Of a stretch of DNA of 64,000 nucleotides, positions 9,052-17,582 are shown piece by piece. Origin of the DNA: Halobellus litoreus (GTDB taxonomy: Archaea > Halobacteriota > Halobacteria > Halobacteriales > Haloferacaceae); assembly GCF_024464595.1 (NCBI RefSeq), contig NZ_JANHAW010000002.1:806001-870000 (forward strand). Direction: 5' to 3'. A program made the translations under genes and the position numbers. The notes below the pieces were generated by a model. It did no database searches, was not told the DNA's origin, and saw nothing but the letters and a program-made list of their open reading frames with translations. How positions within the stretch are numbered: position 1 is the stretch's first letter; each line of letters opens with the position of its first letter.

Positions 9052-9548
9052 CGCCACACCCAGACGTCGAGCGTTCCCCAGACGACGTCGCCGTCGCCCA
9101 TCGAGACGCTCACCGGGCGGTCGGCGTGATCGATCGCGACGCCCGCGGACTCGGGGGGCCGGCGGCCGTTGGTCCACCGTCCCTTCGGCGTCGTTACCGC
9201 GACGGCGACGCGGTAGCCGTCCGGCGTGGCCGGTCCCGCGCTCGGCAGTCCCACCGGCGAGAGGACGCCGCCCTCGCTCGCGTCGTCGTACACTCGTTCG
9301 AGCGTCGGTTCGGCGAGCGCGTTCTCCGTTTCGCCCGGCGTCACCGCCCCCAGCGTTGTCGCGTACAGCGAGAGACCGGTGCAGACCGCGAAGAGCGCGA
9401 TCAGGGCCACGACGGGCGTGGTCTGCGCCCGCGACGTGCCGCGCCCAGTGCCGCGGGCCGCTTCGGTATCGATTGCGTCGCGTGTGGCGGCGACGAGCGC
9501 GGCAAACGCAGCACGCGACAGCGGCTCACGCGTCGACGAGGACGACAT
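9048..9548 (-). CDS. Pilin-like subunit with class III-type signal (DUF7285-like)
   Basis: 166 residues. A long polar N-region ends in SRAQTTPVVALIALFAVCTG (about 39-58), very like the RAVSP-type processing site and hydrophobic helix of haloarchaeal pilins; this would be cut by a prepilin peptidase, leaving the helix to pack in a filament or anchor the protein. The remaining 100 residues form a small beta-rich domain ending in WGTLDVWVWR. It overlaps the upstream gene by 23 bases and the downstream one by four. The pilin-like role is inferred from the signal and neighbours; no prepilin peptidase gene is in this window. Confidence 0.8.
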   Translation of the reverse strand: MSSSSTREPLSRAAFAALVAATRDAIDTEAARGTGRGTSRAQTTPVVALIALFAVCTGLSLYATTLGAVTPGETENALAEPTLERVYDDASEGGVLSPVGLPSAGPATPDGYRVAVAVTTPKGRWTNGRRPPESAGVAIDHADRPVSVSMGDGDVVWGTLDVWVWR

Positions 9549-10005
9549 TTACTCCCTCCCAGGAGAGGCGGCGGACGATCAGGGTTCGGTCCACGGTGCG
9601 CCACGGAGCGTCGGTCGCGTTCGCCCGAGCATCGACGACAGCCTGTCTGAACGCATTCGGCGAGTCGAACACGCGCTCGGGCGGCGTCCCGTAGAGGACG
9701 TCACGCAGCGGTGAATCGTCGACCGGAACCGGCGTGACCGCTCCGAACGACAGCGTGGTGTGTGCCGTTCCCGACGCCGAGCGGAGTCCGATCCGACGCG
9801 TCCCGAGTCTGACTTCGTCGGCGTCGAGCGGATGTTCGGCGGTGGCGGCGTACTCCGCGGCGGCGACACGGTCGATCGTCGCGCCGGCGGCCCCGGCGTC
9901 CGGCGGCGGTGCCGTCGGAAGGCCGGCCGCCGCGCCGACGAGCGCGACGCCCGCGAGCGACAGCCCGATCCAGCCGTACCACGCGTCCACCGTGAGTTCG
10001 AACAT
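9526..10005 (-). CDS. Small membrane-anchored subunit, first gene of subunit operon (DUF7283-like)
   Basis: 159 residues: N-terminal hydrophobic helix (IGLSLAGVALVGAAAGLP, about 13-30) and a soluble domain with conserved-looking RTLIVRRLSWEGVNVVLVDA at the C-terminus. Function not recognised; by context a minor pilin or assembly component. It heads the run 10005-5069 and has its own promoter, with TATA box 10028-10035 and the GGGACCA heptamer 10014-10020 shared with three other promoters in this window. Confidence 0.8.
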   Translation of the reverse strand: MFELTVDAWYGWIGLSLAGVALVGAAAGLPTAPPPDAGAAGATIDRVAAAEYAATAEHPLDADEVRLGTRRIGLRSASGTAHTTLSFGAVTPVPVDDSPLRDVLYGTPPERVFDSPNAFRQAVVDARANATDAPWRTVDRTLIVRRLSWEGVNVVLVDA

Positions 10006-10035
10006 AGCCCCCCTGGTCCCGTGTCCGTATATAAA
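10006..10035 (-). promoter_or_regulatory. Promoter P1 with GGGACCA element, subunit operon
   Basis: TATA box TTTATATA at 10028-10035, then 7 bases, GGGACCA at 10014-10020, 8 bases, then the ATG at 10005. This spacing predicts a leaderless transcript. The same geometry recurs before 13974, 15007 and 48244. Confidence 0.75.
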
Positions 10036-10075
10036 CGTTCGCGGGGCGGTCCGCGTTCGTGCTCCCGACAGTCGG

Positions 10076-11833
10076 TCAGAACAGCATCGAAGCGCCCAGA
10101 AACGCCACGAGATACGTCGCCGTCGCGGCGAGCAGCGCGAGACCGACCCGATAGCCGACCAGCGTCCGATCGAGGCCGCGATCCAGCCCCGTCGCCACGG
10201 TCGTGAGGATGGCCGCGAGCGCGAGGACGTAGAGGCCGACGGCCGTTCCGAGCGTCGGCGGGGAGAGGGTCGCCGCGCCCGGCGCGGCCGACCCTGCCAG
10301 CGAGGCGCTTTCGGCGTTCGTCGCGCCCGACGCGGCCATCTGAGTGGCCATCGCGACAGTCGCGCCGCCGACGAGCGGGCCGAACAGCGCGGCCGTGTGA
10401 CTCAGCGTCCCCGTGATCGCCGCGAGTTCGCGTCGCGCCTCGCTCTCCACGCGTCGGAGTTCGGTCAGGTGGTCCGCCAGTCGGGTGAGAGTGTCGCCGG
10501 CGGGGCTGCCCTCCTCGGCGGCGACAGCGAGGAGCGAGGCCGTGGCGCGTGCGCGTCGACTCGGCAGGTGTCTGAGCGCGCCGTGCTCGCCGAGGAACGC
10601 GCGATAAACGTCGACCCGGAGGCGACGCTGGATCCCCGACGCCGACTCGAAGAGCTCGCTGGTCCGCCCGGTCGTCGCCGCCGCGGCCGAACCGATCGCC
10701 GATTCGACCGACTCGCCGGCACCGACGCGCCGCCCCACGACCGCCGTCGCATCCGCGAGACCGGCTTCCGTCTCGGTGACCGACCCCTGGACGGCGGCCA
10801 TCGGTCGGTAGTGCACCGCGAGCGCCGCGCCGACGCCCGCGCCGAGAGCACCGATGGGGGCCGCCCACGAGGCGACGGCGGTTCCGAGGAGAAAGCCGGA
10901 AGCGGCCCCCGCCGCGGCGGCCGCCAGCGCTCGCGTCGGCCCCGACGGGACGTCCGGGTGAGCGGCCGTCACGCGGGGCGGCGCGAGCGCGATGGGTCGC
11001 CGAAGGAGCAGCCACGCGCCGGCGCCGATCAGCCCGGCAGGGAGCGCCACGTCGTAGAGGACGACGAAGACGGACGCGGGGACGGTGACCCCGCCCGCGC
11101 GTGCAGCCGGCAGCACGCCGACGAGCGCCAGCGGGAGGAGAACCCCGAACGCGTAGATCCCGCTCGCCGGACCGCGGACCGCGCCCGCGAACTCGGCCAT
11201 CTCGGTCCGCGCCCCGTCGAGAACCGTCTCGAGCGCGCGGTCGAGCGCGGCGTCGCGCTCCTCCGCGGGCGCCTCGACGGCGGCCGACAGGAGCGCGACC
11301 GAGCGTTCGAGCGCGGGGAACCAGGGTCGCCACTCGGCGGTGAAGGCGTCGAACCCTGCGGTGGGTCCCGAGCGGGTCCGGTCGGCGTGCGCGCCGAGGC
11401 TCCGAGCGAGCGGCCCCCTCCCCGTCCGCGCGGCGAAGACTGCGGCGCGTTCGGGCGTCGCTTCCAGACGGAGGCGAAGCGCCGCGCGGGCGACGAGCCC
11501 CGGCGCGTCTCCCAAGGCACGCGTCCGGCGGAGCGTCGCGGCGGCGACCGGGAACCGGTGGATCACGTGCGTCGCCCCGAGGCCGACCCCCGCGGCCGCC
11601 GGGACCGACGCCGCCGCGGGAAGCGCTGGAAGCCCGACGAGGAACGCACAGAGCGCGAGGAGGGCCGTGGGAACGGCGGCGACGTACCCCGCCCGGACGA
11701 CGGTGTCGGCCCGGAGGTCGCTGTCGAGAAACGCCAGCGAACGGTGTAGTTCGTCCGTCGGATCCACCTCGTTCGGATACCGACGGGCGAGCGCGCGCAC
11801 GATCCGGTGAAGCCGGGAGACGGTCGCCGTCAT
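10076..11833 (-). CDS. TadC-like type II secretion/type IV pilus platform protein
   Basis: Polytopic inner-membrane platform on which the secretion ATPase acts. The product has 585 residues in two halves, each with a cytoplasmic helical T2SSF-like region followed by hydrophobic segments; the C-terminal half carries EEGSPAGDTLTRLADHLTELRRVESEARRELAAI, typical of TadC/GspF proteins. Hydrophobic clusters lie near 46-80, 225-275, 305-340 and 440-585. The ATG at 11833 overlaps the ATPase stop by one base (TGATG), so the pair is coupled; a GTG one codon earlier is possible. Ala/Gly content is very high. Confidence 0.9.
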   Translation of the reverse strand: MTATVSRLHRIVRALARRYPNEVDPTDELHRSLAFLDSDLRADTVVRAGYVAAVPTALLALCAFLVGLPALPAAASVPAAAGVGLGATHVIHRFPVAAATLRRTRALGDAPGLVARAALRLRLEATPERAAVFAARTGRGPLARSLGAHADRTRSGPTAGFDAFTAEWRPWFPALERSVALLSAAVEAPAEERDAALDRALETVLDGARTEMAEFAGAVRGPASGIYAFGVLLPLALVGVLPAARAGGVTVPASVFVVLYDVALPAGLIGAGAWLLLRRPIALAPPRVTAAHPDVPSGPTRALAAAAAGAASGFLLGTAVASWAAPIGALGAGVGAALAVHYRPMAAVQGSVTETEAGLADATAVVGRRVGAGESVESAIGSAAAATTGRTSELFESASGIQRRLRVDVYRAFLGEHGALRHLPSRRARATASLLAVAAEEGSPAGDTLTRLADHLTELRRVESEARRELAAITGTLSHTAALFGPLVGGATVAMATQMAASGATNAESASLAGSAAPGAATLSPPTLGTAVGLYVLALAAILTTVATGLDRGLDRTLVGYRVGLALLAATATYLVAFLGASMLF

Positions 11834-13974
11834 CACAGCTCACCGCGGCGACTCCGGGCACAGTCTTCGGGCGTCGTCAGTGCGGCCGCCGCCAGGCGGT
11901 CGAAGCGAGCGGCGCGCCGTTCCAGTCGCGAGAGGAGGGCTCCGTAGGGCTCGCGCGCTCGACAGCACCGTTCGAACACCGCGCTGTCGCCGCGATCGAT
12001 CGCCCCCGTCGATCGGAGCGCGCCGTCCCGGCGTTCGAACAGCGGGACGAACGTGGCGTCTTCGCCCGCCGTTCGCACCTCTTCGATCGCGGCCACGTGT
12101 CGGGAATCGCCCTCCCGCGCGCAGGTCACGACGAGGTCGGTGGCGCCGAACGAGGAGGCGGGGACGCCGAGGTCGGAGACGACCCGCTCGCGGACGGCGG
12201 CCGCGGAGTCGCCGTGGATCGTCCCCAGGACGGCGTGACCGTGCGCGCCGACCCGCATCGCCTCGTACAGCGATCCGGCCTCCTCGCCGCGGACCTCGCC
12301 GACGACCAGCGCGCCGTCGCCCAGTCGGAGTGCAGCGCGGAGCGCGTCGGTCGGAGTGAACCCACCGCGGCCGCCGCCCGATCCGCTTCCTCGGCCGCCC
12401 GATCCACCGCCTCCGCTCTCCGACCCGACTCCGCCGTCGGTGTGCAACGCCTGCACGTCGCGGCCGTGGTCCCGAAGCGCGTCGACCGGGAGTTCAGGGG
12501 TGTCCTCGATACTGACGAGTCGCGTCGTACTCGGGAGCTCCCAGAGCAGCGCCCCGAGGAGCGTGGTCTTGCCGGCCCCTCGCGTACCGGCCACGATTGT
12601 CGCCGCGCCGCGCTCGGCCGCGATCGAGAGAAACGCCGCGGCCGTGGCTGGAAGCGATCCGACGGAGATCAGCCGAGGCAGCGTCCAGGCGTCGCCGTCG
12701 CGAGCGCGGAACGCGAACCCGACGCCCTCACTCGCGGGCGCGGTCACGCCGGCGACGCGGATCCGCCGGCCCGTCTCGGCGACGACCGACGCGTCGAGCG
12801 TGGGCGAACTCCGGGAGAAGGCGCGACCGCTCTCGCGCCGGAACCGCGAGGCGAGCGACGCCGCCCCGTCGGGCGTCAACTGCACGTTCGTCGGCAGTCG
12901 CTCGCCGCCGACGACGACCCGCACCGGCGTCTCCGTCACCGGGGCCGAGACGACGACGTCGGAGATCCGCTCGTCGGCGAAGAGGTGCTCGAAGACCCCG
13001 AGGCCGTGCGTGTATCGATCCAGGACCGCGGCGAGCGTCTCCGTGGGGTCGTCGGGATCGGCGACGCGTCGCACCGCCCGTCCGGCGGCCCGCTCGCCGC
13101 CGGCGACCGAGCCGGTCGCGAGTACCTCGTAGGCGGCCGAGAGCGTTGCCGTCGCGTCGGGCTCCAATCCGTGTGCGACCGGTGAGAGATGGTAGATCGA
13201 CCGCTCGGCCGCGTCGTATATCTCCGCCGTCGCGCCGGTCGGGAGCGAGGTCGTCTCGCGGCGGGTGGAACCCGGAGGCGGGAGACGGGAGACCCGGGCC
13301 CGAGCGACCGCGGGGCCGACGACGGCCCGAAGCGCCGTCTGGTAGGGATCCGAGTCGCAGTCGTCGGGAGGCGCGTCCTCGGTTGAAGCGCTGTCCCAGA
13401 CGCGATCCGCCCCGGCCGCGAGACCGGACTCGGCCGCGATCCGCGCGAGTGCCCCCGCGCGCCCGGTCGCCTGACGCGCAGCAGCGAGCGGGTCCGAGCG
13501 GGCGCGCTCTGCGAGCGCTTCGTCGTGGAAGCGCGCTCGTTCGGCGAATCGCCCGGCCGCCAGCAGCAGCCCGACCGCCGCGTCGGTGTAGGCCCGTTCG
13601 TAGCCGTCGGACCGCGTTCGGACCGCGTCAACGTCGCGCGCTTCGAGCGACGAGATCACGGTCGCTCGACAGGCCGGATCCGACGCCAGATCGCCGTCCC
13701 CGGGACACTCCGAGGCGTCGACGACGAGTTCGCGCCGCTCCGAGAGGCCCGTGCCGGTCGGTTCCTCGACAGTCGGTCGACAGCGACACGCCTCGGCTCC
13801 GCCGCTGTCGACCGACTCTCGCGAGCCCCGGTCGCGGGTGTCCGCGGTTGCCGTGAGGCCCAGGGCGGCGGCGATTCCGGCCGCCGAGGTGGAGAGGTCG
13901 ACGAGCCGGGGAACGAGAGTCGTGAGCGGTTCCTCGGTGCTCTCGTCGGGAGCGCGGTCGGCGTCTCGGGTCAT
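11833..13974 (-). CDS. Type II/IV secretion system ATPase (GspE/TadA/PilT family)
   Basis: Hexameric motor ATPase for pilus assembly or secretion; 713 residues. The N-terminal 270 residues are variable and Cys/His-containing (EACRCRPT, SECPGDGD). The ATPase core has Walker A GTRGAGKTT near 462-470, an acidic Asp box SIEDTPELP, a Gly/Ser-rich spacer (ESGGGGSGGRGSGSGG), then Walker B and His box in LVVGEVRGEEAG and VLGTIHGDSA at about 550-590. The start is ATG 13974, supported by the TATA box at 13997-14004 and GGGACCA at 13983-13989; the longer frame running to 14670 overlaps the next gene and is not credible. It is coupled to the TadC-like platform downstream. Confidence 0.92.
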   Translation of the reverse strand: MTRDADRAPDESTEEPLTTLVPRLVDLSTSAAGIAAALGLTATADTRDRGSRESVDSGGAEACRCRPTVEEPTGTGLSERRELVVDASECPGDGDLASDPACRATVISSLEARDVDAVRTRSDGYERAYTDAAVGLLLAAGRFAERARFHDEALAERARSDPLAAARQATGRAGALARIAAESGLAAGADRVWDSASTEDAPPDDCDSDPYQTALRAVVGPAVARARVSRLPPPGSTRRETTSLPTGATAEIYDAAERSIYHLSPVAHGLEPDATATLSAAYEVLATGSVAGGERAAGRAVRRVADPDDPTETLAAVLDRYTHGLGVFEHLFADERISDVVVSAPVTETPVRVVVGGERLPTNVQLTPDGAASLASRFRRESGRAFSRSSPTLDASVVAETGRRIRVAGVTAPASEGVGFAFRARDGDAWTLPRLISVGSLPATAAAFLSIAAERGAATIVAGTRGAGKTTLLGALLWELPSTTRLVSIEDTPELPVDALRDHGRDVQALHTDGGVGSESGGGGSGGRGSGSGGGRGGFTPTDALRAALRLGDGALVVGEVRGEEAGSLYEAMRVGAHGHAVLGTIHGDSAAAVRERVVSDLGVPASSFGATDLVVTCAREGDSRHVAAIEEVRTAGEDATFVPLFERRDGALRSTGAIDRGDSAVFERCCRAREPYGALLSRLERRAARFDRLAAAALTTPEDCARSRRGEL

Positions 13975-14004
13975 AGCGCCGGTGGTCCCGTCTCCGTATA
14001 TAAA
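13975..14004 (-). promoter_or_regulatory. Promoter P2 with GGGACCA element, ATPase-platform operon
   Basis: TATA box TTTATATA at 13997-14004, 7 bases, GGGACCA at 13983-13989, 8 bases, then the ATG at 13974. The segment between TATA box and heptamer (CGGAGAC) is nearly the same as in P1 (CGGACAC). Confidence 0.75.
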
Positions 14005-14066
14005 CCGTCGGGCGGTCCGCAGAGCGCAGGCGGGGGCCGCTTCGCGTCCTGCGGGTAGTACTCGAT

Positions 14067-14528
14067 TCACCCGCGCGTGACGACGAGCGTCGGACGCCCG
14101 GCGTCGTCGACGAGGGCGACGTCGACGGCGTGCCGTCCCGACGCCGTGAAGACGACGGGGCCGTCGGGAGTGGCGAGCGGCACCGGAAGCGACAGTCCGC
14201 GGAGCCGCGTCGGAGAACCGCCGGACGCGTAGGCGACCACGGATCGGTTCCCCGGCCCGTCCGGTCGACCGCCGACCGCGACGAACGCCGGACGCGCGGC
14301 CGTCAGCGACGCCTCCGGAAGCCGGATCGCCACGCGGCGGCCGGCCGCGCGCGCCCGCCTCGGCACGGCGTCCTCGCTGGCGGCGAGGTGCTGGCCGGCC
14401 CGTTCGATCCGATCGATCGCCCCCTCGAGTTCGGCGTCGGTCCGCCCGGCCCGCGCGTCGTCGACCGCCGGGAGCGCGGCCGAAAGCGTCGCCAGCGTCA
14501 GGACCGCGGCGACGACGAGCCGGATCAC
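14067..14528 (-). CDS. Secreted or membrane-anchored small protein of pilus-like locus (DUF7311-like)
   Basis: 153 residues beginning with a signal peptide or anchor (MIRLVVAAVLTLATLSAALP), then a short helix (DAELEGAIDRIERAGQHLAAS) and a beta-rich domain ending VALVDDAGRPTLVVTRG. No catalytic motif seen. The GTG start at 14528 overlaps the stop of the coiled-coil gene by four bases (GTGA), so the two form one unit that precedes the ATPase gene. Function inferred from position only. Confidence 0.78.
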   Translation of the reverse strand: MIRLVVAAVLTLATLSAALPAVDDARAGRTDAELEGAIDRIERAGQHLAASEDAVPRRARAAGRRVAIRLPEASLTAARPAFVAVGGRPDGPGNRSVVAYASGGSPTRLRGLSLPVPLATPDGPVVFTASGRHAVDVALVDDAGRPTLVVTRG

Positions 14529-15007
14529 CGGAACGCGTCGCGGAGCCGCGCGGCGAGCGAGCCGTCGCTCGTGGTTTTCTTCCGGCTCTCGTCGGGGTCG
14601 CCCGTGAGGCAGCCCGAAACGGCAACGCGGTCAGTGCCGTCGCCGACGCTCGGATCGCTGACGGGATCACCGTCGGCGGGTGCGGAAGCTCCGGAATCGT
14701 CAGTTCGCTCCGGCGAGTTTGCCCGCTCCGTCTCGGGAATTCGGTCTCGGATCAGCCCGCGCTCGCCGTCCTGAAGCGTCCGTTCGAGCGTCTCGACCTT
14801 GGCGAGCGCCACGGACGCGCGCCGCTCGACGGCTTCGTCGACGGCGTCGACCCCGTCGAGGAGGCCGCGGACCGCGTCGAGTTCGGCTTCGACGGCCGTC
14901 AGCCGGCGGTCGACCGCGTCGAGTCGGTCCTCTCGGGCGGTCGGACGTTCATCGGTCCGAGGTGCCGCGTCCGTCGGGACCCCTGCGGAATCGTGATCGT
15001 TCGCCAT
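14525..15007 (-). CDS. Coiled-coil protein of pilus-like locus (DUF7310-like)
   Basis: 160 residues, cytoplasmic. Residues about 25-80 form a heptad-rich coiled coil (DRLDAVDRRLTAVEAELDAV then VETLERTLQDGERGL). The second half is Ser/Asp-rich and probably disordered, ending in a basic patch, DGSLAARLRDAFR. It could link the motor to other cell components. It is first of its two-gene unit, with promoter P3 directly upstream and divergent from the CetZ gene, whose start is 76 bases away. Confidence 0.78.
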   Translation of the reverse strand: MANDHDSAGVPTDAAPRTDERPTAREDRLDAVDRRLTAVEAELDAVRGLLDGVDAVDEAVERRASVALAKVETLERTLQDGERGLIRDRIPETERANSPERTDDSGASAPADGDPVSDPSVGDGTDRVAVSGCLTGDPDESRKKTTSDGSLAARLRDAFR

Positions 15008-15037
15008 ACCCCCCGTGGTCCCGGGATCACATATAAA
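15008..15037 (-). promoter_or_regulatory. Promoter P3 with GGGACCA element, in the gap shared with cetZ
   Basis: TATA-like TTTATATG at 15030-15037, 7 bases, GGGACCA at 15016-15022, 8 bases, ATG at 15007. Upstream of the TATA box the sequence CCGAGCG is also found before the MinD promoter at 48275-48281. The opposite strand serves cetZ, probably through TTCAAG at about 15053, 30 bases before its ATG. Confidence 0.75.
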
Positions 15038-15082
15038 CGCTCGGCACCAACGTTCAAGGGCCGTTGCTGTGAGACACGAGGT

Positions 15083-16171
15083 ATGAAGTCCGTCCTGATT
15101 GGCGTCGGCCAGGCCGGCGGGAAACTCGCCCGCGAACTGGTCGAATACGACGAGCGGATGGGATTCGGCGCCGTCCGCGGCGCGGTGGGTATCAACACCG
15201 CGAAGGCAGACCTCCGCGACCTCCCCTTCGAGACCGTCCTGGTCGGCCAGGACCGCGTGAAGGGCCAAGGGGTCGGCGGCGACAACGAACTGGGTGCGGA
15301 AGTGATGCAGGCCGACATCCAGGAGGTCCTCGCTTCGCTCGACGGCCGCGTGACGGCCGGAACGGAGTCGATATTCGTCGTCGCCGGCCTCGGCGGCGGC
15401 ACCGGCAGCGGCGGCGCGCCGGTCGTCGCGAAGGAGCTGAAACGCATCTACGACGTTCCGGTCTACGGCCTCGGGATCCTCCCCGGACGCGACGAGGGCG
15501 CGATGTACCAAGTCAACGCCGGCCGGTCGCTGAAGACCTTCGCTCGGGAGGCCGACTCGCTGCTGCTCGTCGACAACGACGCCTTCCGCTCGGCCGGCGA
15601 GAGCGTGACCGAGGGCTTCGATTCGATCAACCGGGAGATCGCCAAGCGCGTCGGCCTCCTGCTCGCCTCCGGCGAGTCCGTCGAGGGGGTCGCCGAGAGC
15701 GTCGTCGACTCCTCGGAGATCATCAACACCCTCCGAAACGGCGGGATCGCCGCGCTCGGCTACGCGTCCGCGGAGGCCGCTCCCGACGCCGAGGGCAACA
15801 TCAACGCCGTGATGAGCACGACGCGTCGCGCGCTGCTGACGGGGTCGAGCCTCCCCGACGCCACCGACGCCGACGCCGCCCTCCTCGTCGTCGCCGGTGA
15901 GCAGGACGCCATCCCGCGGAAAGGCGTCGAGCGCGCCCGCCGCTGGGTCGAAGAGGAGACCGGAAGTCTGCAGGTCCGCGGCGGCGACTTCCCGCTGTCG
16001 AGCGGGCGCCTCGCGACGCTGATCCTGCTCGGCGGCGTCGAGCGCTCCGACCGACTGGAGGCGTTTATGGAGCGCGCGAAAGACGCCGAAGCGGCGGAGG
16101 CCGCGAACCGCGAAGAGCGGGCGGATCCCGGGGTGCAGTGGGGGAGCGACGAACTCGACGACCTGCTGTAG
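15083..16171 (+). CDS. cetZ: CetZ-family tubulin-like protein
   Basis: GTPase of the archaeal CetZ branch of the tubulin/FtsZ superfamily, which in characterised haloarchaea governs cell shape and motility. 362 residues: nucleotide loop GVGQAGGKLAREL at 7-19, the CetZ-type stretch VGQDRVKGQGVGGDNELGAE at 54-73, tubulin signature GGGTGSG at 104-110, and a C-terminal acidic tail WGSDELDDLL. It is most like CetZ, not FtsZ1/2, because of the N-terminal NTAKADL and GVGGDNELGAE motifs. It is transcribed divergently from the pilus-like locus, suggesting positional or regulatory linkage. Confidence 0.93.
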   Translation: MKSVLIGVGQAGGKLARELVEYDERMGFGAVRGAVGINTAKADLRDLPFETVLVGQDRVKGQGVGGDNELGAEVMQADIQEVLASLDGRVTAGTESIFVVAGLGGGTGSGGAPVVAKELKRIYDVPVYGLGILPGRDEGAMYQVNAGRSLKTFAREADSLLLVDNDAFRSAGESVTEGFDSINREIAKRVGLLLASGESVEGVAESVVDSSEIINTLRNGGIAALGYASAEAAPDAEGNINAVMSTTRRALLTGSSLPDATDADAALLVVAGEQDAIPRKGVERARRWVEEETGSLQVRGGDFPLSSGRLATLILLGGVERSDRLEAFMERAKDAEAAEAANREERADPGVQWGSDELDDLL

Positions 16172-16235
16172 GGCGCGGGCGGTCCGTTCGAATCCGTACG
16201 TGACCGAAGAACGAAGAACCCCGGCGGGATGCCGG

Positions 16236-17582
16236 CTACAGCCGGAGGCTCGCGCCGTCGAACTCGGCGCGGGCGTAGTCGACGTCCATCAGATCGAGGA
16301 TCGTCGGCGCGATGTCGTAGAGGTCCGCCTCGGTGATTTCCACGTCGGGGTCGTCGACGAACAGCGACGCGTTGTCGAAGCTGTGCATTCCGTTTCGGGG
16401 GCCCTTCCCGAAGACCTCCTCGTGGCCCTTGAAACCGGACTTGAGGTCGAACCCGTGGGCGGGGACGACGACGAGGTCCGGCGCGATGTCGTCGTGGTCG
16501 CCGCGGAAGGCGTCCTCCTTCTCGACGACGCGGTCCGCCACCTTCCGGCCGTCGGGGCCTTCGAGCGCTTCCAGTTCGGCTTTGAGTTCCGCTCGGACCG
16601 CCTCGTACTCGTCCTCGGGGACGCTGCCCCGCGGTTCGCGGCCTTCGAGGTTGATGTAGAACCGCCCCGGGATGAGCGAGTACGCGCGCGTGTCGTCGGC
16701 GATGTCGCCGAGTTCCTCGTGGTCGTCGTCCTCGTAGGAGAGCCAGCCCTGCTCTTCGAGCCAGGCGTTGCAGTGGACCTCGTGGTCCAGCGACGTGAAG
16801 CCGTGATCGGAGGCGACGACGAGCGTGACGTCGTCGGGCAGGGACTCCCGAATCTTCCCGACGTACTCGTCGACCGCCTCGTAGAACTCGAGGAAGGCGT
16901 CTTTGTTCTCGCCGTCGCGCTCGTAGTCCTCGAAGAGGAAGTGATTCACCCGGTCGGTCGTCATAAACACGCCGAAGAAGAGGTCCCAGTCGTCTCGATC
17001 GATGACCGAAGAGAACGCCTCGTACCGTCGGTCGAGCGTCTCGTGAGCGTTCTCGACGAAGTCGGATTTGTCGTCGTCGTGGCCGAGTTTGGCGTTGACG
17101 TCGATTCGGTAGTCCATCGCGTCGAGTTCGTCGCGGAACTCCTCGGGGTGGGCGGCCTTCTTGACGCCCGGCGAGAGGAAGCCCGAGACCATCCGCTGGA
17201 CGTTCCGCTGGGGCGGGAACGTCACGGGGACGTTCATCACGCTGGCCTGTCGGCCGTCGTCGGTCACGCGGTCCCACAGGCGCGTCGCCTGCACGTCCCG
17301 GCCCATCGGGACGTAGGTGTCGTACGATCCGTTCTCGCGGTCTTGGAAGCCGTAGACGCCGGTTTCGCCGGGATTCACGCCGGTCGTCAGCGACGGCCAG
17401 CACGCCGAGGACTCCGGCGGCACGATGCTCTCGATGGGGCCGGCGCTGCCCTCCTCGGCGAGCGCGGCGAAGTGCGGAAACCTGTCGGGGTTATCGGCGA
17501 GGAGACTGAAGGGTACGCCGTCGATACCGATGAAGGCGACGCGCGGATGGTCGTCTCCGCGAAGCCGGTCGAACAATCCCAT
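16236..17582 (-). CDS. Alkaline phosphatase superfamily protein (phosphodiesterase/nucleotide pyrophosphatase type)
   Basis: Metal-dependent hydrolase; 448 residues, substrate unknown. The N-terminal metal-binding block VAFIGIDGVPF contains Asp21, the nucleophile region is PPESSACWPSLTTGVNPG at about 55-72, and further metal sites are in VVASDHGFTSL and in the C-terminal HSFDNASLF. The family fold is clear. No signal peptide is present, so it acts in the cytoplasm. ATG 17582 gives MGLFDRLRG; a longer frame to 17750 adds unlike sequence. It is convergent with cetZ and divergent from the next gene. Confidence 0.88.
   Translation of the reverse strand: MGLFDRLRGDDHPRVAFIGIDGVPFSLLADNPDRFPHFAALAEEGSAGPIESIVPPESSACWPSLTTGVNPGETGVYGFQDRENGSYDTYVPMGRDVQATRLWDRVTDDGRQASVMNVPVTFPPQRNVQRMVSGFLSPGVKKAAHPEEFRDELDAMDYRIDVNAKLGHDDDKSDFVENAHETLDRRYEAFSSVIDRDDWDLFFGVFMTTDRVNHFLFEDYERDGENKDAFLEFYEAVDEYVGKIRESLPDDVTLVVASDHGFTSLDHEVHCNAWLEEQGWLSYEDDDHEELGDIADDTRAYSLIPGRFYINLEGREPRGSVPEDEYEAVRAELKAELEALEGPDGRKVADRVVEKEDAFRGDHDDIAPDLVVVPAHGFDLKSGFKGHEEVFGKGPRNGMHSFDNASLFVDDPDVEITEADLYDIAPTILDLMDVDYARAEFDGASLRL

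Noticed and set aside
9734-11749. 671-residue plus-strand open frame
   Set aside because: Antisense to the TadC-like gene; Arg/Gly-rich shadow with no fold or motif.
13975-14670. Upstream extension of the secretion ATPase
   Set aside because: Crosses the P2 promoter and overlaps the DUF7311-like gene; translation is Arg-rich and unlike the family.
15038-15082. GGGACCA element for cetZ
   Set aside because: The TATA-to-ATG spacing is similar but the heptamer is not present on the cetZ side.
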